From positions 52,527-116,526 of the forward strand of contig WBZZ01002979.1 in NCBI GenBank assembly GCA_019918135.1: DNA of 64,000 nucleotides, read 5' to 3'. Below are positions 28,011 to 36,946 of the stretch, one piece after another. The DNA comes from Paulinella micropora. Its lineage: Eukaryota > Cercozoa > Imbricatea > Euglyphida > Paulinellidae. Each line of letters begins with the position of its first letter. Position 1 is the first letter of the stretch. The notes under the pieces were generated by a model that did no database searches, was not told the origin of the DNA, and saw nothing but the letters and a program-made list of their open reading frames with translations. A program made the translations under genes and the position numbers.

Positions 28011-29026
28011 TCAGTTTTTGCTCTCCTCGTGCTTCCTCCGCGCGTGTCTTCTAAGACTGCCAGATTCTGTAAAGCAACTGTTACATTCAGTGCACACAAA
28101 AGGTTTCTCCCCCGTGTGCATCCGCATATGCCTTTTGAGACTGCCACCCCTGGTAAAGCAGGTGCCGCATTGGTTGCACGCAAACGGTTTTCCCCCGTGT
28201 GCATCCGCATATGTCTTTTGAGATCGCCAGCTTGTGTATAGCAACTGCCGCATTCAGCACACGTGTAAGGTTTTTCGCCAGTGTGAGTCCGCATATGTTT
28301 TTTGAGAGCACTAGAACTTGTACAGCAATAGTCACAGTCAGTGCACGCAAACGGCCTTTCTCCCGTATGCGTTCGCATGTGCATTTTGAGAGCACCTGAG
28401 CTTGCGCAAAAGTAGTTACATAAAGTGCATGCAAACAACTTTTCGCGCGTGTGCGTCCGTAGGTGTGTTTTGAGAGCGCTACCTGTTGTAAAGCACATTC
28501 CGCACCGATCGCACGCGTAGGGTTTCTCGCCCGTGTGAGTTCGCACGTGTATGTTGAGCGCGCCACCTGTTGTAAAGCATTTCTCGCACCGATCGCACTC
28601 GTAAGGCTTCTCGCCTGTGTGCGTCCGCATGTGCGCTTGGAGACCGCCAGAGCTTGCACAGCAGTAGTCGCATTCAGTACACGCAAACGGTTTCTCTCCC
28701 GTGTGTGTCCGCAGATGTCTCTGGAGGTTGTTAGACTGTGTAAAGCAACTGCCGCATTCAGTGCACATGTAGGGCTTGTCGCCCGTGTGTGTCCGCATAT
28801 GTATTCGGAGGATGCTAGCTCTTGTAAAGCAATTGCCGCACTGGGAACAAGAAAAACTCTTTTTTTTAGCCTTTCCTAGGCTGGGCGTAATTTTATGTTC
28901 TTCCTTTTTTTCTAGTTTGGGGTTCGTTCCACAGGCGAGGTCGGCGGCTGCGAGCTCAGGTAGTGCTTCCAGCCGGCGCTTTTTTGTGTCGGCGGTACCA
29001 GGGCGTTGCACGGCGCAGCTGTCCAT
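28011..29026 (-). CDS. C2H2 zinc-finger array protein 1, frameshifted
   Basis: ATG at 29026 ([10 protein letters not shown]). After a ~60-aa Lys-rich N terminus come eight tandem C2H2 fingers joined by TGEKPY/F-type linkers. A 1-nt deletion in a T run (28188-28191, A run on the coding strand) then shifts the frame. The uninterrupted phase continues as nonsense to 27725, while the original phase resumes below 28188 with two further fingers and the ending [15 protein letters not shown], which matches copy 2. Intact, it would have ten fingers. C2H2 arrays bind DNA sequence-specifically. Unusually, nearly every finger has a third Cys three residues after the CxxC pair (CxxCxxC[FCY]). Either a sequencing indel or a recent pseudogene. 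Confidence 0.8.
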
Positions 29027-29400
29027 ACAGTTTTCCTTTTTTTTCCTTTTCTAGAATGAAATTGTCGCCTAATTGTCTGTGTGTTTTCTCGTGGAAAAAA
29101 ACTGCGCGCCAAAATTGTTTTTGTTGCGCAAATGACAAGTTTTTCGTACCCCTTCCCTTCCCTTCTTTGGGGGGGGGGGGGTAGAGCAAGGAGGGAGGGA
29201 AGGGAAGAGCGCAGAAGCTACAAAAAAATGCACGAAACGCCTCAGGCTGTGCTGGCATGCAAGGGGTCGTGTTGGCTGTCTGTCTGTTTCGGCTGGCTAG
29301 TGTGGACGGGGGCCTCTTGGGGTACGGGAGCAGGAGTGAAAAGGGGGAGGGTGCCGCGCCAAAAAATTGTAATTTACGCTGAATTAAAGCTCGACGGCGT
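29027..29400 (-). repeat. Duplicated 5' flank of the zinc-finger genes
   Basis: Sequence here (GTGTGTTTTCTCGTGGAAAA, GCAGAAGCTACAAAAAAATG, CATGCAAGGGGTCGTGTTGG, GGACGGGGGCCTCTTGGGGT) recurs at 35990-36330, marking the end of the segmental duplication. It also holds TTGCGCAAATGACAAGTTTT (29127). Confidence 0.75.
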
Positions 29401-30205
29401 CCTATCAGTGCCATGGCTTGACCACCGTGTGCAAGATCCGCGGGAATATGAAAAGATCTGCGGAAATCTTTTTGCCCGAAAACAAAGGAAACAGACAGGG
29501 GGAAAGAGGGGGGAGGAAGAGGAAGGGGGCGGGGAGGATCAATCTGTCTCTCTCCCCCTCCCCTCGTCCCTCCTCAGAGCGCGTGCAAACGCGTTCCAAA
29601 AAAAATTGTTGCTTGCCACTTTTCATATTTCCGCAGATATTTCCGCATATCCTTGCAGAGGGGAGAGAGAAAGAGGGGTAGGGGCGCGCTTCGCCGGTGT
29701 ACGGCACAGCGGCCGCGCTGGCCGTCGTCGCGCCCAGCGTGCTAGCTACCACACACACACACACGGCGTGCGACAGAAACACCCAGCCGCTGCCATGTTT
29801 GCCTTGCTAGCTAGCTGCTCTCTCTCTCTCTCTGTCAACTCAATCGAGCTGCTCTGCCCGCAAACCTGTAGCCGCTGCCATCACCACCGCCAGCAGAGGC
29901 ATGGAGATCTTCTTTTTTTTTGGGAAAGGGTGGGGGGGGGGAGTCACACGCGTTCACGATTTTTTATACGCTTTCAACAGACTCCTGCTCTCTCTGGAAC
30001 GCACACCTTAAAGTGGAAGGGGGGGGGGCACTCCCCCCCCTCCCTTTTTTGTCTCCTGTTTCTTTTTTTTCCCCCTTTGCGCCGGAATTTAGAGGCGAGG
30101 TTTAGCATAAACCATTTGATTAATTTTTTTAATGTTGTTAACTTTGCAGACTTTGACAGGTTACTAAGGCCAACTTATTTCGGAACTGCGCAAGGCCAAA
30201 CAAAC
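29400..30205. repeat. C' segment, family F copy 3 and spacer
   Basis: C' pieces at 29400-29510; GCGTGCAAACGCGTTCCAAA at 29580; family F copy at about 29740-29980; a G/C palindrome at 30020-30042. Then about 150 bp of A/T-rich DNA downstream of the BRO-like gene. No gene seen. Confidence 0.65.
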
Positions 30206-31717
30206 CTATTCCGGAGTTCTGCGTAGGTATTTGGCTGGGATGCCGCGGGCCTCGAAGAATTTTTGTGCTTCCGCGTGGCCCGCAAGGGCCAGCTGGAGCT
30301 GCTCCGAACGCAGCTGGTATTCTGGCGTGTCGGGGAGCACTAGGCCATGGGGCTCGTCTAGCGTATACAAGTACAAGTCGAGCCCGATGACTTCGTTGCC
30401 AAGAGTAGCCTCTAGTTCCAGCTCTGTCTCAATTTCTTCACCGTGCCCCCAGACGTTCTTCGCGACCAGGTAGAGGAACAGGTGCGACAGTGGCAGCATG
30501 GTGCTGTTGAGATTGCAACGAGGGAGCCGCGCGCACACAATCCTTGCCACCTCGCTGTGCGTTTGCGTCCCATGCACGCGACTAAATCGGTTTAGCACGG
30601 CTGGGCTCGCTGGGCGCAAGATATGTGCAACTCCGTCGCGCAGTGCTGCAAGTGCTTCCTTGTTAGCGTCTTCCATTGCCTCGGGGGTGACAACTTCCTC
30701 GCCATCCAGACAGTGCTTGCGCACCCGTTTAGCATGCGCAGTGAGTGCGCGGGCCAAGCGTTCACAAAAGACCCTGGCCTGTTCCTCCATGAGTCTGGAC
30801 CAGCGCGCGTCACCCTTACAAGTCGACCCTGCAGGGTATTCGGGGGCCTGTTCCTCTTCCTCGTTGTCCTCGTCCTCTGCAGGCACGGCGCCCAGTAACA
30901 GCTTTCGTCGTTTGCGGGCGTTTTCCTGTTCCAGGGTGGTTATCGCCAATTGTTGTTTGAGGGCCAAGCCAGCCGTTGCCAGTCCAGCCGCCTGCTCTGA
31001 AATCCGAGCCGCCTGCTCCGTTATAAGTTGGTCCTTTACCTTGAGCAGATTTTCCATTTGGGTAATCAACATATCCTTGATTGCCGAGTCGCCAAAGCCA
31101 GCTAGCCCGGAGCGCAAGGAGTCGCGGACTTCTGGTGCCAACTCTTGCCGACGTATCGGAAGTGCCTTCTCAAGCGCCTCGTCACCAACAGAAGCGCGGG
31201 TAGCCAGGTTTGCCATTTCCGCTCGCAGAGCCTTGCAGCGCGGGTGGTCAAAGTGGCTTAGAATAGTTATAATGCCTTTGAATTGCATGCAGGCTACCGC
31301 TCGCCCGTCTCCCTCCTTCACCTCTTGCACAGATGCGTCGGCCCGCGCTGAGCCACGCGGAAATACAAAGAATTTTACCGGGTTTTCACGGGTGGCACTA
31401 GAATGCCACCCGGCACCACTTTTCTCGTAAAGAGCGACGTTTGGTCGCCCCCACTTCTGAGCCACCCTAGACCACTTTTTTCTGGCCGACTCTTCAGAAC
31501 ACTCGGTAAAAAAAGAAATGGCGTCTGTAATGCAGAAATACTCGCTCGGGGCGCGTCTGATTTTAGCAAAATCTTTTGGTGCGAGTTTCATGAGTATTTC
31601 ATTTTCGTTCAAAACATGGATTGGGTCAGAGCTGCCACCTGGGGTGACAGGTGCCATCGACGCTGTGGAAATGGCGGTAGGCGCTTCAAAAGGTTGCAAC
31701 TGCTGGTCGTTCATCAT
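30206..31717 (-). CDS. BRO/antirepressor-like protein with coiled coil
   Basis: 503 aa, ATG 31717 (or 31714). Residues about 45-200 resemble the BRO-N/antirepressor fold of large DNA viruses and algae: YFCITDAISFFTECSEESARKKW...VFPRG, followed by MQFKGIITILSHFDHPRCKALRAEMANLATRASVGDEAL. That second block corresponds to the motif where BRO proteins have a conserved helix and aligns with the GDxxL form known from algal homologues. Residues about 205-275 form a coiled coil (MENLLKVKDQLITEQAARISEQ), then an acidic EDEDNEEEEQ stretch. The C-terminal 200 residues are helical and unassigned. BRO proteins bind nucleic acid and regulate gene expression; that role is inferred here. Confidence 0.55.
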   Translation of the reverse strand: MMNDQQLQPFEAPTAISTASMAPVTPGGSSDPIHVLNENEILMKLAPKDFAKIRRAPSEYFCITDAISFFTECSEESARKKWSRVAQKWGRPNVALYEKSGAGWHSSATRENPVKFFVFPRGSARADASVQEVKEGDGRAVACMQFKGIITILSHFDHPRCKALRAEMANLATRASVGDEALEKALPIRRQELAPEVRDSLRSGLAGFGDSAIKDMLITQMENLLKVKDQLITEQAARISEQAAGLATAGLALKQQLAITTLEQENARKRRKLLLGAVPAEDEDNEEEEQAPEYPAGSTCKGDARWSRLMEEQARVFCERLARALTAHAKRVRKHCLDGEEVVTPEAMEDANKEALAALRDGVAHILRPASPAVLNRFSRVHGTQTHSEVARIVCARLPRCNLNSTMLPLSHLFLYLVAKNVWGHGEEIETELELEATLGNEVIGLDLYLYTLDEPHGLVLPDTPEYQLRSEQLQLALAGHAEAQKFFEARGIPAKYLRRTPE

Positions 31718-31719
31718 CT

Positions 31720-31955
31720 TTTATGGTCTTGTGTTTCTCTTTTCTGTTAACTGGAATTCTGAGCGCGGATTGGATTGTATATTTTACTCTCCTTCCCCCC
31801 CCCCCCTCCCCCCTCCCCTTTACCTTCCGTCTCCTCCCCCACCCCCCTGCCCCTTATCTTCTTCCCTCCCCCCTCCCCTCTCTTAGTTCTCAGTGCCAAG
31901 AATACAACTCTGTCAAGGATTCTTTTATTAATACCTTTGTCAGAAAGATCTACAT
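31720..31955. other. Pyrimidine tract and family C element
   Basis: C/T-rich run (31790-31880) followed by a family C core (31888-31930) between the BRO-like and HNH 2 genes. Confidence 0.6.
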
Positions 31956-32662
31956 TTACTCGAGGTCATCCAAAGTCATTTCCCTTGTGTACTTCTTTTT
32001 TATGTACTTGGCAAAGAGAATTGCAGCACGCGCTTCCATACGACCTACAACACATGCGCGCGCTTCTGGGTTTTTGACATAGAAAAAAGAAGTATACAAG
32101 AGAACAAATTACCAATGTATTGGGCCTTGACTGGCACCCGCCAAGAAGCAAATTTCTGGTTGAAGACTTTTGGCATGAGTGCGTAGTTGCGCGGGTGATC
32201 AGCTCCGCCCAGTGAATCCGGGATAATATGACCGATGTGAAACGGGACCTTGCGCACGCCGTTCTTGTCGAAGTATTCGCGGAAGTAGATGCTATCACGA
32301 TGTGCAATCACCCAGGCACGCACCTGTGCCCTTGTCATAAAATGTCTGGTATTGGTCAATGGCTCAATAAAACCAAGGTACACAGGCCCGGGCTCGATCT
32401 CGTGCTCTGGATGAATCTTGCGCATCTCTGCAATCATCGTATCTAAGTAATGCTTGCCGTTAGAAGGCGTGATGTCACCGCCATCCCAGTCGATCTCCTG
32501 TAATCCTGACGATGTTAGCTGAGGTTGCTTGCCTTGTTGAAACTGCCCGTGCTCAGGTGCAGACAAGGCTGCGGGCTTAGCCAAGCTCGTTGTATTTTCG
32601 ATTGTGGCTGGTGGGGTGTTAGACGGCGCCCGTTGCTCGGTTGTACTTGGCCCACCTACCAT
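31956..32662 (-). CDS. HNH-type endonuclease-like protein 2, spliced
   Basis: Exon 1 is 32113-32662 (ATG 32662; a TTG extends the frame to 32692), intron 32066-32112 (47 nt, GTAATT...CCCAG), exon 2 is 31956-32065. Product 219 aa. The motif HIGHIIPDSLGGADHPRNYALMP parallels HIDHIVPKRWGGVDHPYNY of HNH protein 1, with Gly replacing the first Asp of HxDH. Upstream blocks also align (GPVYLGFIEPLTNTRHFMTRAQVRAWV). Without splicing the protein ends in a hydrophobic foreign tail. With splicing it continues YIEARACVVGRMEARAAILF, aligning with YIGSVAARGAARLCNFL of copy 1, so the intron is supported by homology. Loss of the Asp may lower activity. Confidence 0.7.
32066..32112 (-). other. Intron, 47 nt
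   Basis: GTAATTTGTTC donor and AACCCAG acceptor on the reverse strand with a pyrimidine-rich middle. Splicing yields 660 nt (550+110) divisible by three and restores similarity to the paralogue. Confidence 0.65.
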
Positions 32663-32730
32663 TCCGCGACGACAACCTGCGCTTTTTGCCAAACCTTACA
32701 AATCTCTGCGCTTTGTCGCCGGCTTTCGGT

Positions 32731-32797
32731 GTGATATGGCTGAAAACTCAGCTTTTGCCGAAGAGCCCCTGTACATTGCCTGTTTCGGCCGTATCAA
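32731..32797 (+). repeat. Family A hairpin element
   Basis: GTGATATGGCTGAAAACTCAG facing CTGTTTCGGCCGTATCAAA; imperfect arms, typical of the family. Confidence 0.65.
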
Positions 32798-32799
32798 AC

Positions 32800-33048
32800 A
32801 AGGTTGAGCGAATATTAACAAAAGATTTTTTTTTGTTTGTCCCCCTCTCCCTACCCGCGCTCTCTTGCGAGGTGCGGGACGAGGGCAGGGATAGGGGCGA
32901 CGAAAGAGACAGGGGCGACGAAAGAGATAGGGACGATACAAGAGATAGGGGAGGGGGGCAGCTTAGACGCTTAGCTAGGATTTAGCGAACTTCTGGGGGG
33001 CTGCTCTTTTTTTTAGGCACGAGATTTGTCGCCAAATTTCGGGTTTGT
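32800..33048 (+). repeat. 18-bp minisatellite variant and duplicated tail
   Basis: GGGGCGACGAAAGAGACA-type 18-mers (32895-32945), followed by a segment CTTAGCTAGGATTTAGCGAA and GGGGGGCTGCTCTTTTTTTT. The whole is repeated at 33835-33965. Confidence 0.7.
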
Positions 33049-33097
33049 GTGATACGGTTGAAGAATTAAGGCATTTGCCTTTTTCTGGCCGTATCAC
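33049..33097 (+). repeat. Family A hairpin, short form
   Basis: GTGATACGGTTGAAGAATTAAGG opposite GCCTTTTTCTGGCCGTATCAC with almost no loop. Confidence 0.65.
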
Positions 33098-33186
33098 TCA
33101 GGGGCCAGCCACACCAAGCTGGCAGGCACGAAATCCCGTATGAGCCACCAGACGCCGTCGGGCAGGGGCAGCAGCCGATGGGCTTC
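33098..33186 (-). pseudogene. F-box motif fragment
   Basis: Reverse strand encodes HRLLPLPDGVWWLIRDFVPA and SLVWLAP, nearly identical to the F-box of the 42916-44607 protein. It begins directly at the edge of a family A hairpin; nothing else of the gene remains. Confidence 0.65.
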
Positions 33187-33189
33187 GCC

Positions 33190-33738
33190 AGTCCTTTGTA
33201 CAAAAGTAAAATACTTGATGCAGAGGTGCTCATTCTTTTTGTTCTCTCGCCGGGTGTTTGTTTTATAGTAGACAGTTCTTCTTTGGTGAGCCCCATGAGA
33301 ATGCTTGCTGCGCGCTCATGCGGAGTTTACAATTTGTATGTTTGTGCAAGCGTATGGCTTCACACCGCAGGCGGAACAGCTCGATGTGCGGCTGGAAATC
33401 CCGTGTTTCCCTCCGTGGCCCTCGCTGCTCAAGTTGGTTCAACGCGGCTGCATGCGTCCCTGCGTGAACTTTACCTGCCTGAACAATGCGCGCAGGGACA
33501 ACGTGGGGCTCGAGGTCTGTGCACAGCTGCGGCGTTTACAGCACTTGTACAGTCTGCGGATGTGCTTCGGCGCTAGCTGTGCCGCTGGCCAAAATCCAAC
33601 CAGAAGTCGGGAGGCGGTGGCGGTGGCTTGGAGAGCTCTGCGTGCCGGAACGCCAACAGGCGCACGTCGTCGCTCGCCAGGCGTTGCAGCTCGAGGAAGA
33701 GGTAGCAGGCCCGAAATTTGTCGCCAAATTTCCGTGGT
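33190..33738. pseudogene. Gene debris on both strands
   Basis: Forward frame 33305 onward has a protein-like stretch (LEIPCFPPWPSLLKLVQRGC, VCAQLRRLQHLYSLRMC) and the reverse strand at 33573-33710 reads YLFLELQRLASDDVRLLAF then Pro-rich. Neither has clean ends and families are not recognised. Bounded by two family A hairpins. Confidence 0.35.
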
Positions 33739-33806
33739 GTATGATACGGTTGAAAAATCGGGTTTTTGCCGAAAAGTCCTTGGGCATTGCCTTTTTCGGC
33801 CGTATC
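33739..33806 (+). repeat. Family A hairpin element
   Basis: ATGATACGGTTGAAAAATCG with central TTTTTGCCGAAAAG and right arm GCCTTTTTCGGCCGTATCC. Confidence 0.65.
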
Positions 33807-33970
33807 CAATGGAAGAAAAACGCGCACTCTGGGGAGCCGACGAAAGAGACAGGGGCGACGAAAGAGATAGGGGCGATACAAGAGATAGGGGAGGGGGCCA
33901 GCTTAGATGCTTAGCTAGGATTTAGCGAACTTCTGGGGGGCTGCTCTTTTTTTTAGGCACGAAATTTGTC
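33807..33970 (+). repeat. Minisatellite variant and duplicated tail, copy 2
   Basis: Repeats the 32880-33020 block: GGGGCGACGAAAGAGA units then CTTAGCTAGGATTTAGCGAA. Ends just before the second spliced gene. Confidence 0.7.
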
Positions 33971-33997
33971 ACCATCTTCGGGCGGGTCCTGGCTACC

Positions 33998-34620
33998 ATG
34001 GCTTGTCACCGACAGCTTGTGTACCCGCAGGCCCCGCAGCAAGCCCCGTTGCCCTGCCGAGCGAACCAGGGCACGCTCGAGGCGTTTGTGCAGGTACGCT
34101 TTGGTTTGTTTCTGCTCATGTTGAAATTAACTTGTGGTCTGTGTGTCAGAATAGAGAGCTGGTAGCAATAGCCTTGATTCTCAAGGCGACATATGAAGAC
34201 ATTGAAATGGAGGGCGGTAGCTACACACACGGAGAGCATACAAGATATGCTGGCGCTAGACAAAAAGACTCGAAAGCGGCTGATGCGACTGGGCGGCGCC
34301 ATCCCCGCACAGATGGCCCAGTGGTCCAGCCACCCGCCGAAGCAATGCATCCCCTCTGGGACCAATATGTACAGTCTCTATACAAATTTGTCCAGGAGTC
34401 AGACAGACCTAATCACGTGGCAGCCGGAACTGAGGGCTATTGGGATATCATTGTACAGGCCAAAGGAAAAAGACCCTGCCCGCAATGCCAGCGCCGCCGG
34501 TCTTGCGCTCACCACATCTACCTCCAAGATAAAGACGTGTTTCGCGCTGCCCAAGTGTTGTACCGGTTGTATGGGCCTTGGGGTGGCCAACCTTGGCTAG
34601 CAGCAACTAAAAGAGAATAG
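33998..34620 (+). CDS. Spliced CxxC-CxxHH protein, copy 2 with a different first exon
   Basis: Exon 1 is 33998-34093 (ATG 33998, MACHRQLVYPQAPQQ), intron 34094-34149 (56 nt), exon 2 is 34150-34620. Product about 188 aa. Exon 2 is almost identical to that of 25977-26653 (C-terminal CPQCQRRRSCAHH). Homology of exon 1 is limited to the last 8 codons (GTLEAFVQ), so the N terminus has been replaced by a short Gln/Pro-rich sequence. The breakpoint falls about 24 nt before the donor site. Function unknown; probable zinc-binding protein. Confidence 0.65.
34094..34149 (+). other. Intron, 56 nt
   Basis: GTACGC...GTGTGTCAG, same length and boundaries as 26127-26182. Confidence 0.65.
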
Positions 34621-35110
34621 ACAGCCATAAGCGACGGCCTGGCAAAGCGGCCTGTTGAGAATCGAAAGCGAGACTAAAAAATACTCTTTTGCTAAGTGTA
34701 CAAAACCTTTGTCGAGCGACTTTAATAAAAAGACGTGGCCCCCGGGTGTTGGTGCGAAGAAGACGTTGGCTAGCTGACATACCAGCGCCCAGCATGAGTT
34801 CAGGAGTTCTTGGCGCCCCACTCCCATGCTTCTTTCCTCTCCCTCTCCTAGTTCTCAGTGTCAACTGTAAGACTTTGTCGAGCAGCATTTAAACAAAGTT
34901 ACTATGAAAAACTTGTCATTTGCGCAAAAAGAAATTCTGGCGCGCGGTATTTTTACGCGGGAAAACAAGTGCCAAACGAGCAACAAGTGTCAGTCTCCCC
35001 CTTCACTCTTCCTTTAGTAGTTTGCAGTGCCAAGATTAAAATTTCGTCAGGGATTTTTATTAATTTTTCTCTCGTACAAGCCGCCGGCGCCTTGCTGAAC
35101 ATTTGTGCTG
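34621..35110. repeat. Downstream part of the segmental duplication, family C elements
   Basis: Matches 26654-26875 and 27885-27965. Contains a 22-bp insertion-like difference (GACGGCCTGGCAAAGC, 34634), a stub of block G (CTATGAAAAACTTGTCATTT, 34902) and a family C core at 35020-35075. No gene seen. Confidence 0.75.
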
Positions 35111-35959
35111 TCAGTTTTTGCTCTCTTCGTGCTTCTTCCGCGCGTGTCTTCTAAGACTGCCAGATTCTGTAAAGCAACTGTTACATTCAGTGCACACAAA
35201 TGGTTTCTCCCCCGTGTGCATCCGCATATGCCTTTTGAGACTGTTACCCCTGGTAAAACAGGTGCCGCATTGGTTGCACGCAAACGGCTTTTCTCCCGTA
35301 TGCGTTCGCATATGTCTTTTGAGATCGCCAGCTTGTGTATAGCAACTGCCGCATTCAGCACACGTGTAAGGTTTTTCGCCAGTGTGAGTCCGCATATGAC
35401 TTTTGAGACCGCCATCCCTGGCAAAGCAGGTGCCGCACTGGTTGCACACAAACGGCTTCTCCCCCGTATGCATTCGCATATGCCTTTTGAGATCGCCAGC
35501 TTGTGTACAACAGTAGTCGCATTCAGTACACTCAAAAGGTTTCTCTCCCGTGTGCGTCCGTAGGTGTCTCTGGAGGTTGTTAGACTGTGTAAAGCAACTG
35601 CTACATTCAGTGCACATGTAGGGCTTGTCGCCCGTGTGTGTCCGCATATGTATTCGGAGGATGCTAGCTCTTGTAAAGCAATTGCCGCACTGAGAACAAG
35701 CAAAACTCTTTTTTGTAGCCTTTCCTAGGCTGAGCGTAATTTTATGTTCTTCCTTTTTTTTTAGTTTGGGGTTCGTTCCACAGGCGAGGTCGGCGGCTGC
35801 GAGCTCAGGTAATGCTTCCCGTTGTTCTACATGCTGCGTGCACACGAACGGCTCGGTGCTGGCTACGCGCTTCTGGCTGCTATAACAGTTGTTGCCTTCG
35901 TCCAGCTGGCGCTTTTTTTTGTTGGTGGTACCAGGGTGTTGCGCGGCGCAGCTGTCCAT
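35111..35959 (-). CDS. C2H2 zinc-finger array protein 2, intact
   Basis: 282 aa, ATG 35959 ([10 protein letters not shown]). N-terminal ~95 residues include an extra 35-aa block absent from copy 1 (with FVCTQHVEQ). Seven tandem C2H2 fingers follow, with TGEKPF/Y linkers, ending [15 protein letters not shown]. The first two and last few fingers correspond to those of copy 1; the middle of the array differs in number and order, showing finger gain or loss after duplication. As in copy 1, fingers carry an additional Cys (CxxCxxC). Predicted sequence-specific DNA-binding protein, nuclear. Confidence 0.85.
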   Translation of the reverse strand: MDSCAAQHPGTTNKKKRQLDEGNNCYSSQKRVASTEPFVCTQHVEQREALPELAAADLACGTNPKLKKKEEHKITLSLGKATKKSFACSQCGNCFTRASILRIHMRTHTGDKPYMCTECSSCFTQSNNLQRHLRTHTGEKPFECTECDYCCTQAGDLKRHMRMHTGEKPFVCNQCGTCFARDGGLKSHMRTHTGEKPYTCAECGSCYTQAGDLKRHMRTHTGEKPFACNQCGTCFTRGNSLKRHMRMHTGEKPFVCTECNSCFTESGSLRRHARKKHEESKN

Positions 35960-36330
35960 ACAGTGTTCCTTTTTTTTCCTTTCTAGAATGAAATTGTTCC
36001 CTACTTGTCTGTGTGTTTTCTCGTAGAAAAAGAAGGATAGGGGGGGGGGGCGCTTCCCCCCCCTCCCTTTTATATATTCGTTCTCCTTGAGCCCCCTGAG
36101 CCCGGGGGGCTCAAAGAACAAGGGGGGAGAGCAAGGAGGGAGGGAAGGGAAGAGCGCAGAAGCTACAAAAGAATGCACGAAACGCCTCAAGCTGTGCTGG
36201 CATGCAAGGGGTCGTGTTGGCTGTCTGTCTGTTTCGGCTGGCTAGTGTGGACGGGGGCCTCGTTGGGGTACGGGAGCAGGAGTGAAAAGGGGGAGGGTGC
36301 TGCGCCAAAAAATTGTAATTTACGCTGAAT
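35960..36330 (-). repeat. Duplicated 5' flank of zinc-finger gene 2
   Basis: Counterpart of 29027-29400, with an added G/C palindrome (36038-36065) and family D hairpin (36088-36116) inserted in this copy only. Confidence 0.75.
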
Positions 36331-36900
36331 TAAAACTCGACAAAGTCTTACACTTGACACTGAGAATTAGGAGATGGAGAGAATTGACGCTGAATTTGAA
36401 GCTCGACAAGGCATTGCACTTGACATTTGCAACGGCACCCCTCAGGCTGCCGCAGCATCCGGCCTACGTCAGGTCGCTGCGATAGCCTATGTTAGAACCC
36501 TGGCTGGCACCGTCTGTGCTCTACTCGCGCGCCAAGAGAGTGCGAAAAAGAATACGTTGAATCAAAGCTCAACGGTCCTACACTGGGGGCACTGAACACT
36601 ATGAGCAAATCACCGTGCTCCAGCACGACCCTGCGGTGGATGGATGGATGGGCGGTGGTCAATGTGCCAGGAGGACAAGGGCCTCACTACCCCCGACGGC
36701 GTCCTGCCCGTGCCATAGCTCAGCCACCGTGCGCAAGGTCAAAAAAATATGAAAAGATCTGCGGGAATTTTTTTTTGGCCAACAACAAAGGGAACACGGC
36801 GGGAGCCGGAAGAGGGAGGCCAGGGGCGCGCTTTGCCGGTATACAAGAAAAATCACGCAAAAAAAAATCCCCGACAAGGTTTTAATATTGGCACTGAGAA

Positions 36901-36946
<46 letters not shown>

